Shown: piece after piece, positions 1 through 5,381 of the stretch
Layout of the letters: every line of letters starts with the position of its first letter
Position numbering within the stretch: position 1 is the stretch's first letter
NCBI GenBank assembly: GCA_946494635.1
Contig: CAMMCS010000042.1
Span: forward strand, 1 to 12,233
DNA: 12,233 bases
Reading direction: 5' to 3'
Origin: an uncultured Oscillibacter sp.
Lineage (GTDB): Bacteria; Bacillota; Clostridia; Oscillospirales; Oscillospiraceae
The notes under the pieces: generated by a model
What the model was told of the DNA's origin: nothing
Database searches by the model: none
The model's input: only the letters and a program-made list of their open reading frames with translations
Program-made: the position numbers and the translations under genes

Positions 1-19
1 GCGTCGTGTCCATTTTTAT

Positions 20-1219
20 TTACACTAACCCACCGAATAATCTACGGTCAAAAAACTCCGCCAGCGCCGCGGCGCTGGGCTGCGTGTGAAGGATCTCCGT
101 GTCGTCGGGGTTAGCGTGCCAGGCTGGGGACTGCGTGCCGTCCCAGAGGCCCGCCAGAGAGTCCTCCATCTCCTGGACGGCCGCCTCGTAATCCTCCTCC
201 GACAGCGTACCCGCCGCCACCTCCTGCGCCAGCCGCGCCGTCTCCCGTTCCATGAACGCCTCGTACTCGGCGGCGGCCTGGGCCTGCATGGTGGTGACAA
301 GGCCGTGGCCCGGCACCTCGATCACCTCCACACTGCCGTAGGTCCCCGGGGCGGTGATCCGCGCATCCTCCTGAGCCGTCTCCTCCTCCCGGGCAGCCAG
401 TTCCTCATCGGTGAAGAGCTCCCGGAACAGGCCGGTCTCCTGGAAAAAGGCATCCACCGCCTCCGGGTCCGCCTTGCTCACGTCCAGGGGCAGGGTGAAC
501 ATGCAGCCCACCACATCCTCCCGCATGGCCAGCGTGCCGTCCTCCGCCGCGGAGAACATGCTGTAGCTGGGGACAAAGCCCTGGTACACCGCCAGGTATA
601 CGGTGTGGTCCGCGAACATCTCCACGCTCTGGGTATCCATCAGGTAGTAGGCTCGCCCGTCCTGGAGGAAGGAGGCGCAGCTTCCGTCCAGGGAGAAGAT
701 GTTCACCGACTGGGGGGGATACCCGGCCACCAGCGGCGTGACGGTGAAGGTGCCGCTGGCGGAGATGTCGTAATTGTCTTCCGTCAGGGGCGTGCCGTCC
801 GTCCGGGACACGGACACCACGGCATAGGTGCGGGTCTCCTCTGCGTCCTCGTACCAACGGGAGAGGCCCGTTCCGCTGACCAGCCCGCCCAGGGTGACGG
901 TGTAGTCCCCGGCGGTCTGGGTCTCGTTCAGCACGATGGCGTCCCCGCTTTCGAAGGCGGCGGCCAGGGCCGGGTTGTCCAGCTCCTCCGCCACCTGGGC
1001 AGGGGTCAGCCACAGCACGGCGGCGGACACGGTCACGGCCAGCAGGGCCACAGCCGCCGCAGCCAGCAGGATGGTCTTTTTCATGCGATTCATAGACATC
1101 TTGTTCTGCTCCTTTTCAGATGTCTGCCGCGGGGCCGCCAGCTTCTGAAGGATCCGTTCTTCAAAATCTGCGGAGAAGTCCACGGCGTCGAACGCGGCGC
1201 GGTAGTCCTGACGATTCAT
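20..1219 (-). CDS. Single-pass membrane protein, probable anti-sigma factor/sensor partner of the upstream sigma factor
   Basis: This 399-residue protein has a cytoplasmic N-terminal part (about 1-47, beginning MNRQDYRAAFDAVDF), one hydrophobic segment at about 48-70 (Ala/Leu/Val-rich, no lipobox) and a large outside domain at 71-399. That arrangement is usual for membrane anti-sigma factors of clostridial ECF systems (DUF4179-like by style; family not verified). The N-terminal motif of a short acidic/aromatic helix followed by EERILQKL resembles the sigma-binding part of such proteins. The outside region has a beta-rich part (about 90-255) and an acidic, helix-prone C-terminal third rich in Ala and Glu. 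Its ATG overlaps the sigma-factor stop (ATGA) and it has a strong GAAGGAGG site 7 nt upstream, so the two are translationally coupled. Its stop lies at 20-22. The role as anti-sigma is inferred from position and topology. The ligand or stress sensed cannot be read from the sequence. Confidence 0.7.
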   Translation of the reverse strand: MNRQDYRAAFDAVDFSADFEERILQKLAAPRQTSEKEQNKMSMNRMKKTILLAAAAVALLAVTVSAAVLWLTPAQVAEELDNPALAAAFESGDAIVLNETQTAGDYTVTLGGLVSGTGLSRWYEDAEETRTYAVVSVSRTDGTPLTEDNYDISASGTFTVTPLVAGYPPQSVNIFSLDGSCASFLQDGRAYYLMDTQSVEMFADHTVYLAVYQGFVPSYSMFSAAEDGTLAMREDVVGCMFTLPLDVSKADPEAVDAFFQETGLFRELFTDEELAAREEETAQEDARITAPGTYGSVEVIEVPGHGLVTTMQAQAAAEYEAFMERETARLAQEVAAGTLSEEDYEAAVQEMEDSLAGLWDGTQSPAWHANPDDTEILHTQPSAAALAEFFDRRLFGGLV

Positions 1220-1662
1220 TCCACATCCTCCTTCAAAAGCTGGCGCAGCCGCTCCCGCCCCCGGGAGAGCCGGGTCCCCACGGTGGGGACGGGGAGCCGC
1301 AGCAGCTTGGAAATTTCTTTGATGGAATAGCCCTCATAGTAATAGAGGTGGATGACAGCGCTGTACTTCGCCGGCAGGGCCTGCACGGCGGAAAGGATGG
1401 GGGAGGGCTCCGGCAGCTCCCCGCCCGGCAGGAGCTCTGCGTCCTCCAGGGGGAGATTGCGCCGCTCCGCCGACCGGGCCATGTCGCAGGCCCGGTGGAG
1501 GGTGGCCCGGATCAGCCAGGCCTTCTCATGCTCCTCGTCCTGGAACTGGGGCCGGGCGGTCAGCAGCTTCAAAAAGACCTCCTGCACCGCGTCCTCCGCG
1601 TCGGCGGGAGAGGGCAGGCGGGTCATGGCGATCCGCAGCAGCATCCGGCTGTAGGCCGCCAC
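1216..1662 (-). CDS. ECF-type RNA polymerase sigma factor (sigma-70 family)
   Basis: It directs RNA polymerase to a small set of promoters, presumably under control of the membrane protein encoded next. Region 2 is visible near the N-terminus (MLLRIAMTRLPSPADAEDAV, then QEVFLKLL and an aromatic/Trp element, KAWLIRATLHRACDMARS). Region 4 fills the C-terminal third, with the helix-turn-helix in YYYEGYSIKEISKLLRLPVP followed by TVGTRLSRGRERLRQLL. At 148 residues from the GTG at 1662 it is slightly short for the family and lacks the first part of region 2.1. No Shine-Dalgarno site precedes that GTG. The frame stays open upstream to a TGA at 1717-1719 without any ATG, GTG or TTG. A CTG at 1699-1701, 9 nt after AAAGGAG (1711-1717), would add 13 sensible residues (LTSFGTDESIRRA) and give 161 residues. 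I keep the standard codon as the boundary but regard the CTG start as more likely. Confidence 0.85.
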   Translation of the reverse strand: MAAYSRMLLRIAMTRLPSPADAEDAVQEVFLKLLTARPQFQDEEHEKAWLIRATLHRACDMARSAERRNLPLEDAELLPGGELPEPSPILSAVQALPAKYSAVIHLYYYEGYSIKEISKLLRLPVPTVGTRLSRGRERLRQLLKEDVE

Positions 1663-1745
1663 GGCGCGGCGGATGGATTCGTCGGTACCAAACGAAGTCA
1701 GGGTCCTCAGCTCCTTTCACCCATAACACGGGTGTGCCTGCCCCA

Positions 1746-1774
1746 ATTATTCACTGGGAAGAAAAATTTGTAAA
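1746..1774 (-). promoter_or_regulatory. Probable sigma-A promoter of the sigma/anti-sigma operon
   Basis: On the minus strand a -35 TTTACA (1769-1774) and a -10 AATAAT (1746-1751) are separated by 17 nt. Each matches consensus at five of six positions. Transcription would begin near 1739, about 20 nt before the AAAGGAG site of the sigma gene. It looks like a housekeeping promoter rather than an ECF self-promoter. Confidence 0.6.
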
Positions 1775-1798
1775 GCCCGCCTTTCTCTCCGGCGAACA

Positions 1799-1828
1799 TT
1801 GACAGGGGGGGACGGATTGTGGTAATAT
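1799..1828 (+). promoter_or_regulatory. Probable promoter of the SLH-GH25 gene, divergent from the sigma operon
   Basis: A consensus -35 TTGACA (1799-1804) lies 18 nt from TAATAT (1823-1828), a four-of-six match to the -10. The spacer starts with a run of seven G. The start point would be near 1835. The -35 elements of this promoter and the divergent sigma-operon promoter are only 24 nt apart, so a regulator bound here could act on both. Confidence 0.5.
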
Positions 1829-1846
1829 GTAAACCGATTATAAATA

Positions 1847-1874
1847 TCCCACCGCGCCGCGGCGGGATTTTTTT
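1847..1874 (+). terminator. Intrinsic terminator inside the leader of the SLH-GH25 gene (possible attenuator)
   Basis: TCCCACCGC (1847-1855) pairs with GCGGCGGGA (1859-1867) around a GCC loop, a 9-position stem with one A/C mismatch, followed directly by seven T (1868-1874). This is a textbook plus-strand intrinsic terminator, but the only plus-strand gene near it is the one downstream. It lies between the proposed promoter (1799-1828) and the start codon (1915). It therefore either attenuates the lysozyme gene or blocks stray transcription from upstream. Confidence 0.65.
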
Positions 1875-1914
1875 GGGATGCGGCGTGTCGAAAACACGGG
1901 AAAGGAAGCGGAAT

Positions 1915-3561
1915 ATGGCGAGAAAACGGATTTTTGCGGCGCTGCTGGCGCTGGCTGTGGCGGCGGGCTCCCTGGCGCTGCCGGCCCAGGCGGCCTTTAC
2001 CGATACTGCGGGCCACTGGGCGGAGACGGCCATCACCAAGTGGAGCGAGGAGTACAGCATCATCGGCGGCTATTCGGACGGCACCTTCCGGCCGGACAAC
2101 TCCATTACCCGGGGCGCTTTCGCAGGGATCCTGGACCGCTTCCTGAAATTCCAGACCGCCTCCCCGGCCGGGACGTTCTCTGACCTGGACGGGAACTACT
2201 GGGAGGACGCCATCCTGAAGCTCCACGCCTCCGGCGTCTATCTGGGCAACAATGGGGCGGCCCTGGCGGGAGACACCATCACCCGCCAGCAGGCGGTCAC
2301 CATGATCGGCCGCGCCTTTGACATCACCGGCGAGACCACCACGGTCCACTATCTGGACGCGGACCAGGTGTCCAGCTACGCACAGCCCTATCTGGCGGAG
2401 ATGTCCGCCAGAGGCTACATCACGGACTCCTCAGACGGATACTTCCGTCCCACAGAGCCCATCACCCGGGCGGAGATCGTGACGATCCTGGACAACATGA
2501 TCGAGGCGCTGGTCCAGACCAGCGATCCCTACTCCCAGGATGTGGAGGGGAACCTGATGGTCAACGCCGCGGAGGGCGCGGTGCTCCAGGACATGGCCGT
2601 TTCCGGCGATCTGATCGTGGCCCCCGGCGTCAGCGGCCCGGTGACGCTGGAGAACGTGACGGTTCAGGGCGCGGTGCGGAATTTCAGCGGCGCCGAGGTC
2701 ACGGATCTCTCCCAGCAGCCGGAGGAGCCGGAAGAGGAGACGGACGCCATCCAGCCCAGCGATGTGTATACCCCCTCGGAGACCACGGGGGAATATCTCA
2801 CCTACAGCAACCAGCAGATTCCCATTTACGCCGGGGTGGAGCGCAACCATTTCTCCCAGGGGGACTTCGAGTGGGATCCGGACCATCCGGACCGCCTGAT
2901 CTACACCGGCCGGGACTATACCACCCGCTTCGGCGTTGATGTGTCCGCTTACCAGAACCGATCCAGTACGGACAATACCATCGACTGGGAGGCCGCCAAG
3001 GCCGACGGCGTGGAGTTTGCCATGGTGCGGATCGGCCTGCGGGGCTATGGCTCCGGCAAAATCCTGGAGGATGCCTTCTACGCCCAGAACATTGACGGGG
3101 CGATGGCGGCCGGCATTGAGACCGGCGTCTACTTCTTCGCCCAGGCCATCACGGTGGAAGAGGCGATTGAGGAAGCGGACTTTGTCATCAGCCTGCTGGA
3201 GGGCCACGAGATCGACGGCCCCGTGGCCTATGACTGGGAGATGCACGACAGCTCCTACCGGGTCTACGGCACCACGCCGGAGATGGCAACCGCCTGCGCC
3301 ATCGCCTTCTGTGAGCGGATCGAGGAGGCCGGCTACGACGCCATGGTCTACGCCGGGCAGTATGTCAGCTATATCAAGTACGACCAGGGGGCGCTGGAGC
3401 CCTATCTCTCCTGGTATCCGGAGTATAAGAATGAGACCTCGGAGCAGCTTTATCCGACCCTTTACTACCACCGGAATTATTGGCAGTACTCCAGCAGTGC
3501 CAAGGTGGACGGCATCGGAGGCAACGTGGACGTAAACCTGCAGTTCATTCCGCGGCGGTGA
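1915..3561 (+). CDS. Secreted SLH-domain GH25 lysozyme-like peptidoglycan hydrolase
   Basis: It probably cleaves the beta-1,4 bond between N-acetylmuramic acid and N-acetylglucosamine while held at the cell surface. The 548-residue product starts with a signal peptide (MARKR, hydrophobic core, cleavage near ALPAQA at 21-26). Three SLH domains follow at about 28-80, 88-138 and 146-200, each with an ITR-type motif (ITRGAF, ITRQQA, ITRAEI), which would bind pyruvylated secondary wall polymer. Next come a short repeat-like beta segment (about 208-262, GDLIVAPGVSGPVTLENVTV style) and an acidic Pro/Glu linker (about 264-290). The GH25 domain is 340-548: GVDVSAYQ with D342, the barrel motif VYFFAQA, the catalytic-type D440-W-E442 and the terminal WQYSS...GNVDVN. 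All the key acids are present. The ATG at 1915 is chosen because AAAGGAAG lies 6 nt upstream and the signal peptide begins there. The 32 in-frame codons before it read through the terminator hairpin. It is transcribed divergently from the sigma/anti-sigma pair. Confidence 0.9.
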   Translation: MARKRIFAALLALAVAAGSLALPAQAAFTDTAGHWAETAITKWSEEYSIIGGYSDGTFRPDNSITRGAFAGILDRFLKFQTASPAGTFSDLDGNYWEDAILKLHASGVYLGNNGAALAGDTITRQQAVTMIGRAFDITGETTTVHYLDADQVSSYAQPYLAEMSARGYITDSSDGYFRPTEPITRAEIVTILDNMIEALVQTSDPYSQDVEGNLMVNAAEGAVLQDMAVSGDLIVAPGVSGPVTLENVTVQGAVRNFSGAEVTDLSQQPEEPEEETDAIQPSDVYTPSETTGEYLTYSNQQIPIYAGVERNHFSQGDFEWDPDHPDRLIYTGRDYTTRFGVDVSAYQNRSSTDNTIDWEAAKADGVEFAMVRIGLRGYGSGKILEDAFYAQNIDGAMAAGIETGVYFFAQAITVEEAIEEADFVISLLEGHEIDGPVAYDWEMHDSSYRVYGTTPEMATACAIAFCERIEEAGYDAMVYAGQYVSYIKYDQGALEPYLSWYPEYKNETSEQLYPTLYYHRNYWQYSSSAKVDGIGGNVDVNLQFIPRR

Positions 3562-3593
3562 GAACCCGGCGGAGGGCGCTGAGCGCAGGAAAA

Positions 3594-3621
3594 GCGCGGC
3601 GGGGCATTTGCCCCGCCGCGC
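3594..3621 (-). terminator. Strong hairpin, probable terminator of the small minus-strand gene
   Basis: A perfect 12-bp GC stem (3594-3605 with 3610-3621) closes an ATTT loop. On the minus strand it is followed by TTTTCC, whereas on the plus strand no T-run follows. It lies 14 nt past the stop of the small gene. It could also slow transcription arriving from the GH25 gene. Confidence 0.6.
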
Positions 3622-3626
3622 GTCTG

Positions 3627-3644
3627 CCGCAAGGTTACTTGCGG
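3627..3644 (+). terminator. Weak intrinsic terminator of the GH25 gene
   Basis: CCGCAAG (3627-3633) and CTTGCGG (3638-3644) form a 7-bp stem with a GTTA loop, followed on the plus strand by TTTTCCTT. It would end the GH25 transcript 66 nt after its stop. The loop holds the stop codon of the opposing small gene, so the two transcripts converge and overlap here. Confidence 0.45.
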
Positions 3645-3742
3645 TTTTCCTTCTGGTTCTTGTTCTGCTGACCGCTCTCCCGGTCCTCCTTCTGCTGGGT
3701 CTGGCCGGGGTTGCGCTTGTTCTGATTGTCACGCTCGCTCAT
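3635..3742 (-). CDS. Small Gln/Asn/Lys/Glu-rich protein of 35 residues, function unknown
   Basis: A minus-strand reading frame begins ATG at 3740-3742 and ends TAA at 3635-3637. Its ribosome-binding site, AAAGGAGGTG 6 nt upstream, is one of the best in the window. The product starts MSERDNQNKRNPGQTQQKED and ends QQNKNQKENRK. It has no Ala, Leu, Ile, Val, Phe, Trp, Tyr, Cys or His, and more than half of it is Gln, Asn, Lys and Glu. It must be disordered and soluble. A hairpin followed by T residues lies just downstream. I do not recognise a family. The composition recalls short gamma-type spore proteins and other small low-complexity proteins of spore formers, but that is only a resemblance. 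The strong ribosome-binding site, the matching terminator and the clean frame are the reasons to call it real. Confidence 0.6.
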   Translation of the reverse strand: MSERDNQNKRNPGQTQQKEDRESGQQNKNQKENRK

Positions 3743-3801
3743 GAGGACACCTCCTTTCACCAGGTTGGGTACATGGGGTAGTCTCACCGCCGGCCGCTGG
3801 A

Positions 3802-3835
3802 ATTATACACGGAATCTGGAAAAAAACCGCTGCCG
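3802..3835 (-). promoter_or_regulatory. Possible promoter of the small gene (weak -35)
   Basis: A perfect TATAAT on the minus strand occupies 3802-3807, about 60 nt before the small-gene ATG. I find no good -35 at the usual distance: the hexamer 17 nt upstream reads GCGGTT and borders a run of seven T. It may depend on an activator or a different sigma factor. Confidence 0.3.
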
Positions 3836-3850
3836 GAGCAAAAAACAGCA

Positions 3851-3879
3851 TTGACAAACCGGAGGGGAAATGCTATACT
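3851..3879 (+). promoter_or_regulatory. Sigma-A promoter of the infC-rpmI-rplT operon
   Basis: TTGACA (3851-3856) and TATACT (3874-3879) are separated by 17 nt. Transcription should start near 3886, giving a leader of about 157 nt before infC. Confidence 0.85.
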
Positions 3880-3885
3880 AATCCA

Positions 3886-4042
3886 GCAAAACAAAGAAGG
3901 CTGACTGCATCCGCCTCACCTCCAGCAATCGGGCAAAGAGGTTCACACTGTTGTAATCAGACCACCGGAGGGTGGTTTGTTGTTGCGCGGATGCCGGCTT
4001 GGTATCCGCGTTTTGTGATTTTAGGATGGAGGTGTTTCGACC
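3886..4042 (+). promoter_or_regulatory. L20-type attenuator leader of the infC operon
   Basis: In Bacillus subtilis ribosomal protein L20 represses infC-rpmI-rplT by favouring a terminator in the leader. The same design can be read here. A 9-bp hairpin (3958-3966 with 3971-3979, one G/U pair, GGAG loop) precedes an intrinsic terminator made of CGCGGAT (3986-3992) and ATCCGCG (4004-4010), extended by three more pairs, with a GGCTT loop, then TTTTGTGATTTT (4011-4022). An upstream segment GCATCCGC (3907-3914) is the exact complement of GCGGATGC (3987-3994), the 5' arm of the terminator, so pairing of these two would prevent termination. The alternative folds are seen in the sequence. Control by L20 is inferred from the family. 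Confidence 0.75.
3986..4022 (+). terminator. Regulated intrinsic terminator in the infC leader
   Basis: This is a 10-position stem (3986-3995 with 4001-4010, one G/U pair), a 5-nt loop, then a T-rich tail at 4011-4022, ending 20 nt before the infC start codon. Its position marks it as an attenuator rather than an end-of-operon terminator. Confidence 0.7.
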
Positions 4043-4561
4043 ATTAGTAAGCAAGTGCATGAACTGAATGAGGAGATCCGGGACAAGGAGATCCGCCTGA
4101 TTGGTTCCGACGGCGAGCAGCTGGGCATTATGGCTCCGGCGGCGGCCCTGGCCATTGCGGATGAGCAGGGCCTGGACCTGGTGAAGATCTCGCCCCAGGC
4201 CACACCCCCCGTGTGCAAGCTGATGAACTACGGCAAGTTCCGGTTCGAGCAGAGCAAGCGGGAAAAAGAGGCCCGGAAGAACCAGCACGTGGTGGAGATC
4301 AAGGAGATCCGTATGTCTCCGGGCATTGACATTGGGGACTTCAATACGAAGCTCAAGAATGCGCAGAAGTTCATCGCCGACGGCAACCGCGTGAAGGTCT
4401 CGGTCCGTTTCCGCGGACGGGAAATGGCCCACACCGATATTGGCCGGGATCTGCTGGACCGCTTTGCCGCACAATGCGCCGAAACCGCCAATCTGGACAA
4501 ACCCGCCAAGCTGGAGGGAAGGATGATGTCGATTTTCCTCTCCCCCAAATCCGGCAAGTAA
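4043..4561 (+). CDS. infC: Translation initiation factor IF-3
   Basis: IF-3 binds the 30S subunit, keeps it apart from 50S and checks the start codon and initiator tRNA. The 172-residue product has the N-terminal domain (HELNEEIRDKEIRLIGSDGE, then GIMAPAAALAIADEQGLDLV), the signature in the linker helix (KLMNYGKFRFEQSKREKE) and the C-terminal domain (VRFRGREMAH, then a Met-rich end, EGRMMSIFLSPK). The start is ATT at 4043-4045 (ISKQVHELNEEIRDK). It is 8 nt after TGGAGGTG and gives the usual IF-3 N-terminus, whereas the first standard codon, GTG at 4055, would lose four conserved residues and is badly spaced. AUU starts are the known autoregulatory feature of infC, since IF-3 rejects its own start codon when abundant. 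It is the first gene of the operon with rpmI and rplT. Confidence 0.97.
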   Translation: MSKQVHELNEEIRDKEIRLIGSDGEQLGIMAPAAALAIADEQGLDLVKISPQATPPVCKLMNYGKFRFEQSKREKEARKNQHVVEIKEIRMSPGIDIGDFNTKLKNAQKFIADGNRVKVSVRFRGREMAHTDIGRDLLDRFAAQCAETANLDKPAKLEGRMMSIFLSPKSGK

Positions 4562-4595
4562 TCTGATTTCAACGATACGGAAGGAGCAAACCATT

Positions 4596-4793
4596 ATGCC
4601 GAAGCTGAAGACCCACAGTGGCGCCAAAAAGAGATTCAACCTGACCAAGACCGGTAAGGTCAAGCGCGCCAAGGCGTTCAAGAGCCATATCCTGACCAAG
4701 AAGGACACCAAGCGCACTCGTCGTCTGCGTGCCGGCGGCTATGCGGATGCTACCAATGTGGATGCGATCCGCAAGATGATCCCCTACAAGTAA
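4596..4793 (+). CDS. rpmI: Large-subunit ribosomal protein bL35
   Basis: This 65-residue basic protein starts MPKLKTHSGAKKRFNLTKTG and ends DAIRKMIPYK, the full normal length of bL35. It contains the typical KTHSGAKKRF and KRTRRLR stretches. It has a GGAAGGAG site about 8 nt before the ATG and sits 34 nt after infC in the standard infC-rpmI-rplT order. It is expected to be co-transcribed and controlled through the leader at 3886-4042. Confidence 0.97.
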   Translation: MPKLKTHSGAKKRFNLTKTGKVKRAKAFKSHILTKKDTKRTRRLRAGGYADATNVDAIRKMIPYK

Positions 4794-4825
4794 GACACGA
4801 GACGTTCAAATAGGAGGTTTTTCAA

Positions 4826-5176
4826 ATGGCTAGAGTCAAGGGCGCGATGATGACGCGCAAGAGAAGAAATAAGATCCTGAAGATGGCGAAGGGCTACTGG
4901 GGCTCCAAGTCCAAGCACTTCCGCGTGGCCAACCAGGCCGTGATGAAGTCCCTGAGCTACGCCTACACCGGCCGCCGGCTGAAGAAGCGCGATTTCCGCT
5001 CCCTGTGGATCACCCGCATCTCCGCCGCCTGCAAGCTCAACGGCATGAACTACTCCACCTTCATGCACGGCCTGAAGGTAGCCGGCATCCAGATCAACCG
5101 CAAGATGCTCTCTGAAATGGCTATCAGCGATCCCGCCGCGTTCACCCAGCTGACCGAGATCGCCAAGAAGGCCTGA
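4826..5176 (+). CDS. rplT: Large-subunit ribosomal protein bL20
   Basis: This 116-residue protein binds 23S rRNA early in 50S assembly and, in Bacillus, represses its own operon by binding the leader RNA. It begins MARVKGAMMTRKRRNKILKM, continues with the conserved GYWGSKSKHFRVANQAVMKS and YTGRRLKKRDFRSLWITRI, and ends in LSEMAISDPAAFTQLTEIAK. Length and termini are normal. It has an AGGAGG site upstream and is the last gene of the operon, followed by a strong terminator. Confidence 0.97.
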   Translation: MARVKGAMMTRKRRNKILKMAKGYWGSKSKHFRVANQAVMKSLSYAYTGRRLKKRDFRSLWITRISAACKLNGMNYSTFMHGLKVAGIQINRKMLSEMAISDPAAFTQLTEIAKKA

Positions 5177-5191
5177 TCGGTTTTCCGCAGT

Positions 5192-5235
5192 GCAAAAAAA
5201 GAAGCGTTCCCTTGTGGGAACGCTTCTTTTTTTGC
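5192..5235. terminator. Bidirectional intrinsic terminator between rplT and the ABC operon
   Basis: A perfect 20-bp stem (5192-5211 with 5216-5235) around a TTGT loop contains GAAGCGTTCCC and its complement, flanked by A7 (5194-5200) and T7 (5227-5233). Both strands therefore give a GC stem followed by a U-run. It would end infC-rpmI-rplT on the plus strand and the MarR-ABC operon on the minus strand. Confidence 0.9.
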
Positions 5236-5300
5236 GGCTGCCCCTCCCGGGACGATGTGTCCCGCCGCGGGATCTGCGCCCTGGTTCCGGCCGGGTTTCC

Positions 5301-5312
5301 GGGGGGGGGGGG
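5301..5312. repeat. Homopolymer run of twelve G
   Basis: Twelve consecutive G lie in the 146-nt non-coding stretch between the bidirectional terminator and the end of the ABC operon. I see no gene there. It belongs to the untranslated end of the ABC transcript (a C12 run in RNA). The length may be inexact because such runs are error-prone in sequencing and slip in replication. Confidence 0.8.
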
Positions 5313-5381
5313 AAGGGCGGCAATGTTCCGCTCTGCTCCCGGGAGAGGCGTCCCGGCCACATGGCGGGGCGGAAAGGCGCC

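Noticed and set aside
86..1330. Plus-strand open frame (414 codons) opposite the anti-sigma gene
   Set aside because: The minus-strand frame has a signal of membrane topology, coupling to the sigma gene and a strong ribosome-binding site. The plus frame has none of these.
1819..1914. Upstream in-frame start for the SLH-GH25 protein
   Set aside because: The added 32 residues are read through the terminator hairpin and would bury the signal peptide.
2431..3732. Minus-strand open frame (433 codons) opposite the GH25 gene, also covering the small gene region
   Set aside because: The plus strand encodes SLH and GH25 domains with all motifs. This frame is a shadow and differs from the frame of the small gene at 3635-3742.
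3878..4717. Minus-strand open frame (279 codons) across the infC leader, infC and rpmI
   Set aside because: It is antisense to universally conserved translation genes and their leader.
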